Source: an uncultured Eubacteriales bacterium
GTDB lineage: Bacteria; Bacillota; Clostridia; Peptostreptococcales; Anaerovoracaceae
DNA length: 42,498 bases
Direction of reading: 5' to 3'
Assembly: GCA_900540145.1 (NCBI GenBank)
Contig: UQEW01000009.1
Span: 1-42,498, forward strand
The translations under genes and the position numbers were made by a program. Shown here one piece after another: positions 32,691 through 40,515 of this stretch. Positions within the stretch are counted from its first letter, which is position 1, and the number at the start of each line of letters is the position of its first letter. The notes under the pieces were generated by a model. The model saw only the letters and a list, made by a program, of their open reading frames with translations. It was not told where the DNA came from and searched no databases.

Positions 32691-34244
32691 ATGAAAAGCA
32701 AACTTAATCTTGACCAGAAAGTTGTTGACAGCGCCCGTCAGCATGCAGCAAACATTGCTCATGACATGCAGGAATTCATCGACCGTCATACAACGGTATC
32801 TACAGAAAGAACCATTGTAAGACTTTTGGGCGTTGATGGCGTAGACGATGTAGGCACGCCGCTTCCTAACGTAGTTGTAGACCAGATCAAAGATGCTGGA
32901 GCACTGCCTACAGGAGCCGCTTACCTGATGGGTAACGCAATGGTTCAGACAGGTAAAACTCCTCAAGAAATCGCGGAAGAAATGTCCGCCGGAAAGCTGG
33001 AGATAACCAAGCTTCCTACTTGTACACAGGAAGAAGCTGCAGAAGCTCTCAAACCTGTTATCAAAAAGACTTTTGAAAAAATCGATGCTCAGATAGCAAA
33101 GCGTAAAGAGTATCTTTCCACTATCGGCGAAGGTCCTGAACCTTATATCTACGTAATCGTAGCGACAGGAAACATCTACGAAGACGTGGTTCAGGCTCAG
33201 GCTGCTGCAAGACAGGGTGCAGACGTTATCGCCGTTATAAGAACTACTGCTCAGTCACTTCTTGACTATGTTCCTTACGGACCTACTACAGAAGGTTTCG
33301 GAGGTACATATGCTACTCAGGAAAACTTCAGAATCATGAGAAAAGCTCTTGACGAAGTAGGAGAAGAAGTAGGCAGATATATCAGACTGTGTAACTATTC
33401 CTCAGGAATGTGCATGCCTGAAATCGCAGCAATGGGTGCACTCGAAAGACTGGACATGATGCTCAATGACGCTATCTACGGCATACTGTTCAGAGACATC
33501 AACATGCAGAGAACTCTGGTTGACCAGTTCATGTCAAGAGTTATCATCGGATACTGCGGCATAATCTTCAACTCCGGTGAAGATAACTATCTGACTACAG
33601 ATGACGCTATTGAAGCTGCTCATACAGTAACTGCTTCCCAGTTCATCAATGAACAGTTCGCAGTACTGGCCAACATCCCTGAAGAGCAGATGGGTCTTGG
33701 ACATGCATTTGAAATGGACCCATCCACAGAAGACGGCTTCCTCATGGAACTGGCTCAGGCTCAGATGGCAAGAGAAATCTTCCCTAAGGCAAGATTAAAA
33801 TACATGCCTCCTACAAAGTTCATGACAGGAAATATCTTCAGAGGACATTTGCAGGATGCTCTGTTCAACCTGGTAACCGTATGGACTCATCAGTCTATAT
33901 TGCTGACAGGTATGCTGACAGAAGCAATCCATACTCCGTTCATGCAGGATAGATATCTTTCCATAGAAAATGCAAAATATATCTTCAACAACTGCAGACA
34001 TTTAGGTGACGAAGTTGAATTTAAAGAAGGCGGAATAATCCAGAGCCGTGCTAAAGAAGTTCTCAACAAAGCTGACGCTCTGCTGGCAGAAGTAGAAAAA
34101 GAAGGACTCTTCTCAACTATCGAAAAAGGCATCTTCGGCGGCGTAAAGCGTCCGTTCGACGGCGGCCACGGTCTTGAAGGCGTATGCACCAAGGGCGAAA
34201 ACTACTTCAATCCGTTTATTCCACTGTTCATGGATCATAAATAA
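32691..34244 (+). CDS. kamD: Lysine 5,6-aminomutase alpha subunit
   Basis: Large subunit of the adenosylcobalamin- and PLP-dependent mutase that moves the 6-amino group of beta-lysine (or D-lysine) to carbon 5, yielding 3,5-diaminohexanoate. The 517-residue protein starts KSKLNLDQKVVDSARQHA and shows segments typical of the catalytic barrel subunit (RTTAQSLLDYVPYGPTTEGFGGT, QENFRIMRKALDE). Length matches the characterised clostridial subunit. Codons are strongly biased. It is 14 bp upstream of kamE, with an AAGGAGGTG ribosome site for the latter. Confidence 0.96.
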   Translation: MKSKLNLDQKVVDSARQHAANIAHDMQEFIDRHTTVSTERTIVRLLGVDGVDDVGTPLPNVVVDQIKDAGALPTGAAYLMGNAMVQTGKTPQEIAEEMSAGKLEITKLPTCTQEEAAEALKPVIKKTFEKIDAQIAKRKEYLSTIGEGPEPYIYVIVATGNIYEDVVQAQAAARQGADVIAVIRTTAQSLLDYVPYGPTTEGFGGTYATQENFRIMRKALDEVGEEVGRYIRLCNYSSGMCMPEIAAMGALERLDMMLNDAIYGILFRDINMQRTLVDQFMSRVIIGYCGIIFNSGEDNYLTTDDAIEAAHTVTASQFINEQFAVLANIPEEQMGLGHAFEMDPSTEDGFLMELAQAQMAREIFPKARLKYMPPTKFMTGNIFRGHLQDALFNLVTVWTHQSILLTGMLTEAIHTPFMQDRYLSIENAKYIFNNCRHLGDEVEFKEGGIIQSRAKEVLNKADALLAEVEKEGLFSTIEKGIFGGVKRPFDGGHGLEGVCTKGENYFNPFIPLFMDHK

Positions 34245-34258
34245 GGAGGTGCGCGAAA

Positions 34259-35053
34259 ATGGCAGAAAATAAAACAGCTACTACTCAGGTAGATTTAACT
34301 TGTGTAAAGCCTTACGGCGACGCGCTGAACGACGGTAAAGTTCAGCTGTCATTCACGCTTCCTGTGCCTTACGGCGAAGAAGCAGAAGAATGCGCAAAGC
34401 AGTATGTGAAAAAGCTTGGTCTGGAAGAGCCAAACGTTGCATACTACTGCGAGCTTACAAAGGGATATACATTCTTTAATGTTTACGGTTCAGCACAGCC
34501 GACTATCGACTACACAGCTATTAAAGTTCCTAAGGTTGAAGGAACAGTTATGGATCGTGTTGAGTGCGGCGAGTGGATCGGTGAACATATCGGCAGAGAT
34601 ATCGTTGTAGTCGGAGCTTCCATCGAATCCGACGCTCATACTGTAGGTATCGACGCTATCATTCAGATGAAGGGCTTCCACGGTCACTTCGGTCTTGAAA
34701 GATTCAAGAATGTAGTTGCATACAACATGGGATCTCAGGTTCCTTGCGAGGAGCTGATAGCAAAAGCAAAAGAAGTAAATGCCGATGCTATTCTGGTTTC
34801 CCAGACTGTAACTCAGAAGGACATCCACATCAAGCAGCTGACCAAGATGGAAGAGCTGGTTGAAGCTGAAGGTCTCAGAGATAAGATCATCCTGACTTGC
34901 GGCGGTCCTAGAATCTCCCATGAATTAGCTCAGGAACTCGGCTATGATGCAGGCTTCGGACCTGGCAAATATGCAGAACATGTAATGAGTTATATCATGC
35001 AGGAAGTTGAAAAGAGAGGTTGGCAGAAGAAGGCCAAAATTGAAGATCGTTAG
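34259..35053 (+). CDS. kamE: Lysine 5,6-aminomutase beta subunit
   Basis: The 264-residue B12-binding subunit carries the base-off cobalamin motif D125-x-H127-x2-G130 (SDAHTVGID) and, 11 residues later, K138 in QMKGFHGHFG. In the Clostridium sticklandii enzyme the corresponding residues are H133 and the PLP-binding K144, also 11 apart, so both key residues are conserved. The Rossmann part includes VVGASIES and the GGPRISHELAQELGYDAGFGPG end typical of the family. A hairpin separates it from atoD. Confidence 0.97.
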   Translation: MAENKTATTQVDLTCVKPYGDALNDGKVQLSFTLPVPYGEEAEECAKQYVKKLGLEEPNVAYYCELTKGYTFFNVYGSAQPTIDYTAIKVPKVEGTVMDRVECGEWIGEHIGRDIVVVGASIESDAHTVGIDAIIQMKGFHGHFGLERFKNVVAYNMGSQVPCEELIAKAKEVNADAILVSQTVTQKDIHIKQLTKMEELVEAEGLRDKIILTCGGPRISHELAQELGYDAGFGPGKYAEHVMSYIMQEVEKRGWQKKAKIEDR

Positions 35054-35062
35054 TTAGTTTCA

Positions 35063-35083
35063 GCGCGCCGTCAATCGGCGCGC
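35063..35083 (+). promoter_or_regulatory. Intercistronic hairpin between kamE and atoD
   Basis: A perfect 8-bp stem GCGCGCCG / CGGCGCGC with loop TCAAT lies 10 bp after the kamE stop. No T-run follows, so read-through into atoD is expected; it may protect the 3' end of a processed kdd-kamE message. Confidence 0.65.
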
Positions 35084-35115
35084 GTGCAAATAATAGATAG
35101 AAAGGTGATACAAAC

Positions 35116-35841
35116 ATGATTAACAAAATTATGACTGCAGATGAGGCAGTTGCAGGCGTAAAAGACGGTATGACCATCATGGTTGGCGGATTCCTTGCTA
35201 CAGGTTCTCCAGAAGTTTTGATGGATGCGCTTGTAAGAAAAGGTGTAAAGCATCTTACGGTTATTGCTAACGACGGAGGTCTTGACGCAGGACAGCCTGC
35301 CGGCGAATTCGGCGGAAAGACTGCAAGAGGAGTAGGAAAGCTTCTCGAACATCATATGGTTGACCACATCATAGCTTCCCATCTGGGCGTAAACCCTAAA
35401 CTTAACGAACAGTTTGCGGAAGGAACTTTAAGATATACTCTCGTTCCGCAGGGAACTCTGGCAGAAAAAATCAGAGCAGCTGCCTATGGACTTGGCGGAG
35501 TTTTAACACCTACCGGTGTAGGAACTCCTATGGAGACTGAACTTGATGAACTGGGAAGAAAGAAAAAGGTAGTTGAAATCGAAGGCAAGAAGTATCTGCT
35601 GGAGATGCCGCTTCATGCTGATTACTCCTTTATCAGACCTACAGTTGCTGATAAATTCGGTAATTTCTATTGTGCTAAGGCGACTAAAAACTTTAACTAT
35701 GTAATGGCTGGAGCTGCTGACAAGACTATCATCGCTCCTGAAAAAATCGTTGAAATAGGCGAGATCGATCCTGATATGTTCGCAGTTGCGGGCGTACTGG
35801 TAGATGCTATTGCGGAAGGAGAGAAACCATGGCAGATTTAA
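35116..35841 (+). CDS. atoD: Butyryl-CoA/acetoacetate CoA-transferase subunit A
   Basis: Alpha subunit of the family I CoA-transferase that, in lysine fermentation, moves CoA from butyryl-CoA to acetoacetate (released by the Kce step), yielding butyrate and acetoacetyl-CoA. The 241-residue protein has the subunit signature DGMTIMVGGFLATGSPEVLMDALV, the GLGGVLTPTGVGTPME loop and HADYSFIRPTVADKFGNFYC. Its last 13 bp overlap the subunit B gene, which is typical for this pair. Substrate choice is inferred from the operon. Confidence 0.92.
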   Translation: MINKIMTADEAVAGVKDGMTIMVGGFLATGSPEVLMDALVRKGVKHLTVIANDGGLDAGQPAGEFGGKTARGVGKLLEHHMVDHIIASHLGVNPKLNEQFAEGTLRYTLVPQGTLAEKIRAAAYGLGGVLTPTGVGTPMETELDELGRKKKVVEIEGKKYLLEMPLHADYSFIRPTVADKFGNFYCAKATKNFNYVMAGAADKTIIAPEKIVEIGEIDPDMFAVAGVLVDAIAEGEKPWQI

Positions 35842-36485
35842 AACAGAGAATTGCGAAGAGATGCGCGAAAGAATTTAAAGACGGCGAATTCGCCAACTTA
35901 GGAATAGGCCTGCCTACTATGGTAGCAGACTACATTCCTGAAGATATCAGCGTTACATTCCATTCCGAAAATGGATTTGCCGGAATTGACGCTATGGCTG
36001 ACGCCAGCAACCTTGATGTTGATATAATCAATTCAGGCGGTTCTTATGTAACCGTAGTAGATAGAGTTAAATACTTCGACACAGCTGAATCTTTCGGTCT
36101 GGTAAGAGGCGGTCACGTAAGAGCTACCGTTCTGGGAGCTATGGAAGTTGCTGAAAACGGCGACCTGGCCAACTGGATAGTTCCTGGCAAGAAAGTTGCC
36201 GGCATGGGCGGAGCTATGGACCTGTGCACAGGATGTCCTGAGGTTATCATCGTTATGCTTCACACCAATAAAGGTAAGCCAAAGATTTTGAAGAAATGCT
36301 CACTTCCGCTGACTGCTGAAAAGTGCGTTTCCAAAATTATAACTGAAATGGGTGTTATGGAAGTAAGAGAAGATGGAATCTGGGTAACTGAACTCCACCC
36401 TGATTACACCAAGGAAGACATTCAGGCAGCTACTGAGTGCGAACTTCACTTCGATCCTAACATGAAGGCAATGGAAGAAGAATAA
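35829..36485 (+). CDS. atoA: Butyryl-CoA/acetoacetate CoA-transferase subunit B
   Basis: The 218-residue beta subunit carries the catalytic glutamate, E47 in FHSENGFAGI, which forms the glutamyl-CoA thioester. Other family segments are FANLGIGLPTMVADYI, VTVVDRVKYFD and the glycine-rich GGAMDLCTGCPEVIIVMLH. It starts inside the end of subunit A. An intrinsic terminator follows 27 bp after the stop, ending the operon. Confidence 0.92.
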   Translation: MADLKQRIAKRCAKEFKDGEFANLGIGLPTMVADYIPEDISVTFHSENGFAGIDAMADASNLDVDIINSGGSYVTVVDRVKYFDTAESFGLVRGGHVRATVLGAMEVAENGDLANWIVPGKKVAGMGGAMDLCTGCPEVIIVMLHTNKGKPKILKKCSLPLTAEKCVSKIITEMGVMEVREDGIWVTELHPDYTKEDIQAATECELHFDPNMKAMEEE

Positions 36486-36512
36486 TAAAATAACAGTTGT
36501 CACAAAAATAAG

Positions 36513-36574
36513 GCGCCCCGCGATGCCGCCGTATATGGCTTAAGACCATTTTAGCTTCGTGCGGGGCGCTTTTT
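36513..36574 (+). terminator. Terminator of the lysine operon
   Basis: GCGCCCCGC (36513-36521) pairs with GCGGGGCGC (36561-36569); a 39-base loop lies between and TTTTTGC follows. This is a normal intrinsic terminator apart from the long loop. Confidence 0.85.
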
Positions 36575-36616
36575 GCTTGACGAAAAAGGGTGACGAAGCA
36601 GATGAGCAGGCGATGA

Positions 36617-36682
36617 ATGGGCATTGTATGGGCATTGGATGGGCATTGGACGGGTGCTGGACGGGCATTGGACGGGTGCTGT
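36617..36682. repeat. Six tandem 11-bp repeats
   Basis: Six consecutive 11-bp units of the form A(T/C)GGG(C/T)(A/G)(T/C)TG(G/T) start at 36617, 36628, 36639, 36650, 36661 and 36672. Copies 1-3 read ATGGGCATTG, copy 5 ACGGGCATTG, and copies 4 and 6 ACGGGTGCTG. Confidence 0.85.
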
Positions 36683-36832
36683 TATCCGAAAATTAAATTT
36701 TCGTATCCGACCAACACGGTTTTTGCAAATTCCGGATAACATCGTATCCGAAAACCGCAAAGGCGTATCCTTTTGGATAACAATTATGCGATTCCGGATA
36801 ACAATTATGCGATTCCGGATAACCCGGATAAC
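36681..36832. repeat. Nine copies of a GGATAAC / GTATCC motif
   Basis: GTTATCC or GTATCC occurs at 36681, 36703, 36744 and 36765, and the opposite orientation GGATAAC at 36734, 36775, 36796, 36817 and 36826. The copies at 36775, 36796 and 36817 are 21 bp apart within two perfect 21-bp tandem units. Many are extended to TTCCGGATAAC. Together with the 11-bp repeats this fills the non-coding stretch between the atoA terminator and the nuclease-like gene. Confidence 0.85.
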
Positions 36833-36869
36833 AATGTGCAGAAAGTCAACTGCTAATCATGCGGCGGAT

Positions 36870-37703
36870 CTAAAAACTCAGGGTGTATATCAGCAAATTT
36901 ATAGTTTGCATGTCGATGCAGCCGTTTGCACTGTCCATAGTTACAATCAAATTCTGTGGGATAGTCAGGCCGTTAGCAGCATAAAGCCCGATTTTTTGCA
37001 TGGCGTTGTTTCGATAGACCTCATCAGACATCATTCCCATGTGCTCCCAATATAAAATTTTATTCCCTGAAATTAAAGTGAAGTCGGGATATATGACAAC
37101 AGTTTTTCCGTTGCTCTCAAGCTTGAGAGGAAGCTCGTACATGAAATGAATGCCGTGAGCACGCAGTGATTCTGCTATCAATACCTCGGATTTGGAACGT
37201 ACACGGAGACCGAAGGCAGTAATATGCTTTCTGGAAGAATCATCACATATTTTATCATTGCAGTCGCAGCTAGCACTTATGGAAGAAGATTTCACGGGAG
37301 AAACGTAATGCGAAAAACAGCTATCTGCATAAGTGTTATTATAGTTGCTGAAAGATGTATCTTCCAATCTATAGACAGGTTTTAGAGAAACGTTGACAGA
37401 AGATGAATCATAAGGCAAATATGTAAGCAAAAGCCGATGCTGAGCCTTGATATTTGTTTCTAATACAGATATGGCTTTTTCAAGAAAATGGCGGCGCTTT
37501 ATCTGTTCTATTAGAGAAACGTTTTCCTTATTGATGAGATGCTGTATGGTAGAGCCTTTTTCTGCATAATAATAGAAAAAACGATTGCGTATGCGCTTCC
37601 TTGTCATATTAAGAGCAGGGAGCGCATTCAATTGTTTGCGGTATTCGTCTAATAACCTTTTTTCTACATCGATATCGAATTTAGTCATGCTTATATAATC
37701 CAT
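36870..37703 (-). CDS. PD-(D/E)XK-like nuclease-domain protein
   Basis: The 277-residue protein has a helical, basic N-terminal half (KRLLDEYRKQLNALPALNMTRKRIRNRFFYYY) and a C-terminal region with an apparent PD-(D/E)XK core: RVRSKSEVLIAESL, then VVIYPDFTLISGNKILYWEHMGM, then YRNNAMQKIGLYAANGL. D of YPDF and E of WEH would be the metal-binding acids. Several cysteines (SCDCNDKICD) lie between the halves. No clear ribosome site precedes the ATG at 37703; a TATAAT at 37715-37710 lies so close that the message might be leaderless, or the start may be at 37688. The cellular role is unknown. The gene stands alone beside a repeat array. Confidence 0.65.
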   Translation of the reverse strand: MDYISMTKFDIDVEKRLLDEYRKQLNALPALNMTRKRIRNRFFYYYAEKGSTIQHLINKENVSLIEQIKRRHFLEKAISVLETNIKAQHRLLLTYLPYDSSSVNVSLKPVYRLEDTSFSNYNNTYADSCFSHYVSPVKSSSISASCDCNDKICDDSSRKHITAFGLRVRSKSEVLIAESLRAHGIHFMYELPLKLESNGKTVVIYPDFTLISGNKILYWEHMGMMSDEVYRNNAMQKIGLYAANGLTIPQNLIVTMDSANGCIDMQTINLLIYTLSF

Positions 37704-37885
37704 ACTGGCATTATAACAAAAATGTAAATATGTAATATCAATAAAAGAAAATGGGTACTATAGTTATAGAGACTTTTTAGTCTGAGAAAAAAGGAATTTA
37801 TACATTAATTTTTTTCAAATACTTCACAAATTCTACAAAAAACTGCATTCGCAAGCCTTAAAAACATTGAAAATGCCCGTTTTCT

Positions 37886-37914
37886 TTGACATTTTGCTTG
37901 ACATGTGGTAAACT
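37886..37914 (+). promoter_or_regulatory. Sigma-A promoter of the G5/3D gene
   Basis: TTGACA (37886-37891), a 17-bp spacer and TAAACT (37909-37914) form a strong vegetative promoter about 32 bp before the start codon. The rest of 37704-37945 is AT-rich without a recognisable gene. Confidence 0.7.
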
Positions 37915-37945
37915 CTAAAGGTCTCAAAAAAGAATAGGAGGGCCT

Positions 37946-39061
37946 ATGATAGATAAACCTAAAGACCAGGTTGGGGCGCTCGTTGAAGGCTTTTTCAGAT
38001 GGGTCAGGAAGGGGAAAGATGCAATAGGCAGGAAACTTTCCAGACCGGCAGATAAAGCCAAGACATTTAAGAGCTCTCATCCGAGACTTGCGGCTACCAT
38101 CTTTGCTACTATTTGCATTTCTGCCGCCGGTTTAGTAATAGTGGGATTTGCCACGCCTAAGACGGTGATAGTAAATATTGATGATTCCATAGAAACAACT
38201 ACCACTAAGTATGAGACAACATGCATGAGAGTAGACAGTTTCATTGAGAACCATGGTATCGATTATGTATACGGACAGGACATCATAGATGTACAGATGT
38301 ATGACGGAATCGAAGATAATATGGAAATCAATATCACCAAAGCGTTACAGATACCTGTAACTGCAGATGGAGAAACAAAAACTGTAACGACGCTTCCTGT
38401 TACAGTAGAAGAATTGTTAAAAGAATTAGAGATAAAAGTCGGTGAAAACGACATCGTTGAGCCTGCCATGGATCAGATGCTCAAAGGCGATGATCATGTA
38501 TACGTTAAAAGAGTAACCACAGGCTATGTCGAAGAAGAGGAGGTCGTAGAACACGACCAGGTATATCAAGTCGATTATAATATGGCTATCGGAAGCACTG
38601 AAGTGACTCAAGAAGGGCAAGACGGCATCGAGAAGAAAACCTATTTTGTCACTTATATAGACGGCGAAGAAGCTGAGAGAGAACTTAAAGATGTAGAAGT
38701 TCTTCAGGAGAAACAGGACAGAGTCATATCCTATGGTATGGGAGTGCTTTCAGGGACGCCGTCCGGGATGGATTATCAGAAGAAAATCTCCGGTGTCAGA
38801 GCTGTTTCATATTATTACGATGGGAATCCAAGGGGAGCTTATGGGCTGCCTTGCGAATATGGAACATGCGCTGTGGACAGCAGTGTAATTCCGCTTGGTT
38901 CACTGCTCTACATCGAAGGGTACGGATATGCCATAGCCAATGATGTGGGAAGCGGCATCAAAGGAAACACGGTGGATCTTTATATGGAAAAGTACAGCCA
39001 ATGTTTGGCCTGGGGATCCAGAAACGTTAATGTTTATATAATTGAATATGGAAGTAATTAG
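37946..39061 (+). CDS. G5 and 3D domain cell-wall protein (YabE-like)
   Basis: The 371-residue protein has a basic cytoplasmic segment, one membrane anchor (LAATIFATICISAAGLVIVGFA, about residues 49-70), ubiquitin-like DUF348 repeats (VNIDDSIETTTTKYETTCMRVDSFI and IPVTADGETKTVTTLPVTVEELLKELEI), a G5-type segment (about 195-265) and a C-terminal 3D domain. The 3D domain keeps its three aspartates (CAVDSSVIPLGSLLYIEG, IANDVGSGIKG, TVDLYM). The architecture is that of YabE/Rpf-analogue proteins, putative peptidoglycan-cleaving enzymes at the outer surface. The RNase-M5/ksgA neighbours usual for yabE are absent. Confidence 0.88.
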   Translation: MIDKPKDQVGALVEGFFRWVRKGKDAIGRKLSRPADKAKTFKSSHPRLAATIFATICISAAGLVIVGFATPKTVIVNIDDSIETTTTKYETTCMRVDSFIENHGIDYVYGQDIIDVQMYDGIEDNMEINITKALQIPVTADGETKTVTTLPVTVEELLKELEIKVGENDIVEPAMDQMLKGDDHVYVKRVTTGYVEEEEVVEHDQVYQVDYNMAIGSTEVTQEGQDGIEKKTYFVTYIDGEEAERELKDVEVLQEKQDRVISYGMGVLSGTPSGMDYQKKISGVRAVSYYYDGNPRGAYGLPCEYGTCAVDSSVIPLGSLLYIEGYGYAIANDVGSGIKGNTVDLYMEKYSQCLAWGSRNVNVYIIEYGSN

Positions 39062-39082
39062 ATAAAAAATAGAGACATAAAA

Positions 39083-39115
39083 AACGGTCGCGCTTTGAAC
39101 GCGACCGTTTTTTAT
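39083..39115. terminator. Bidirectional terminator
   Basis: A perfect 10-bp stem AACGGTCGCG / CGCGACCGTT with loop CTTTGAA has A-runs before and T-runs after it. It ends both the G5/3D gene (plus) and the editing-protein gene (minus), whose stop codon lies in the T-run. Confidence 0.85.
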
Positions 39116-40335
39116 CGCAGATGTTTCTCTATGAGATCGATAAAGGTAGGAATGTATTCTTCCTTGCTGAATATGGCTCTGGCAAGGGTTTTATTTCCTC
39201 CGCCCTTGCCGCCGTATATGCCGGCATTATCCTTTACCAGTTTGCCGCAGTCGGCTTTAGAGTTGGCGCCGGAGCACAAAAAAACAGTCGCTGACGGATT
39301 TTGCACGAGAAAAAGTATTTTGGGTATATCATCGCTGATTTCGCGCGCTATGGTCGAAATATCGTCTGCAGACAGCAAATCGTAACTGCGTACAATAGGC
39401 TTATCTGAAAGAACCATTTCTTCCTTTATATCCTTGACTTCTCTCTTTATTATTTCTTTTTTCAATAGATAAAGCTGCGTGCGAACCTGCCTGTTCTTTT
39501 CCTGCTGGGAATTATATTTGTCCAAAAGATCGTCATTGCCGGCAGAAAGGCTGTTTTCCAGCTGGGTAATTGTATCAAACTGAACCCTGTATTTTTCAAG
39601 GGCTCTTTGGCCTGCTTCGAAATATATGCGGAACATTCCCTTATTGCTTTCGACCTTGTATATTTTTATCATCCCTACCTGCCCTGCCGATGAGGGATGA
39701 GTGCCGCAGCAGGCGACACAGTCAGAAGGATTTTCTATTGAGCCTACACACACGATGGTTATATCGTCATCGATATTGAGAGCTTTTCGCAAAGGCAGTG
39801 ATTCAGCCTCACTTCTATCTTCAAAGTGTCTCGTTATAACCGGAAGGTTCTGCCAGATTACCTTGTTGGCTTCAAGCTCGGCGAGCATAGCCATATCCCA
39901 TGTTATTTTTGTAAAAGCAGGATCATCCTCAAGACTGATATCGATAGTCATGTATTTGTCACCCATGTGGAATCCTCTGTTGACGCCGCCGAACTCGCGG
40001 TGGAATATACCGCTTAGGATGTGTTCTCCGCAGTGACGCTGCATGTTATCAAAACGATGCTCCCAATCCAGGTTTAAAACTACTTGCTGACCTGTTTTCA
40101 AGCCATCAGCAGCTGTGTCCACCAGGTGGTAGATGTTTTCATCTTGCTGATATACGTCAAGAACTTTTAAACCGTTTATGGTGCCGCGGTCGCAGCTCTG
40201 GCCGCCGCCGGTAGGGAAAAATATGGTCTGATCCAGAGTGACGAGAGCTTTTCCATCTACTTCAGATAGAGAAGTAATGCAAGCCTGCGCATTTTTTAAA
40301 TATACATCGTCTTTAAAAAGCCGTTTTGTATTCAC
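39112..40335 (-). CDS. Alanyl-tRNA editing protein (AlaX-L with DHHA1 domain)
   Basis: Hydrolyses mischarged Ser/Gly-tRNA(Ala). The 407-residue protein resembles the C-terminal part of alanyl-tRNA synthetase: an AlaX editing core with zinc motifs H101-x3-H105 (QRHCGEHILSG) and C209-x3-H213 (CVACCGTHPSS), a coiled linker (YNSQQEKNRQVRTQLYLLKKE) and a DHHA1 domain ending GIYGGKGGGNKTLARA. No aminoacylation domain is present and the length fits the long stand-alone form. PTGGGQSCDRG near residue 41 is the usual editing-site loop. It is transcribed alone, with a GGAG ribosome site. Confidence 0.92.
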   Translation of the reverse strand: MNTKRLFKDDVYLKNAQACITSLSEVDGKALVTLDQTIFFPTGGGQSCDRGTINGLKVLDVYQQDENIYHLVDTAADGLKTGQQVVLNLDWEHRFDNMQRHCGEHILSGIFHREFGGVNRGFHMGDKYMTIDISLEDDPAFTKITWDMAMLAELEANKVIWQNLPVITRHFEDRSEAESLPLRKALNIDDDITIVCVGSIENPSDCVACCGTHPSSAGQVGMIKIYKVESNKGMFRIYFEAGQRALEKYRVQFDTITQLENSLSAGNDDLLDKYNSQQEKNRQVRTQLYLLKKEIIKREVKDIKEEMVLSDKPIVRSYDLLSADDISTIAREISDDIPKILFLVQNPSATVFLCSGANSKADCGKLVKDNAGIYGGKGGGNKTLARAIFSKEEYIPTFIDLIEKHLR

Positions 40336-40472
40336 TTTAAAATCTCCTCTTTTGATTATGAATAAAGTATAGCATAAAATTTCTTATAAAAGTTAAATAA
40401 TTGAATTTTATGCGAAATAATTGTGAAGTCAATTGAAAAATCCAAAAGTAATCTGTATTCTATATGATGATA

Positions 40473-40512
40473 ACACCTTTAGGATATACATATATTTATA
40501 TCCTGGAGGTGT
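40473..40512 (+). promoter_or_regulatory. Stem burying the amidase ribosome site
   Basis: Arms 40473-40488 (ACACCTTTAGGATATA) and 40497-40512 pair over 16 positions, 14 Watson-Crick and two adjacent U-G, around an 8-base loop. The 3' arm contains the GGAGGTG ribosome site of the amidase gene (ATG 40516), so the site would be closed in the folded transcript. Confidence 0.7.
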
Positions 40513-40515
40513 ATC

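Noticed and set aside
36624..37055. A 143-codon plus-strand reading frame over the repeat field
   Set aside because: It is generated by the 11-bp and 21-bp repeats, has no ribosome site, runs into the antisense of the nuclease-like gene and gives low-complexity peptide.
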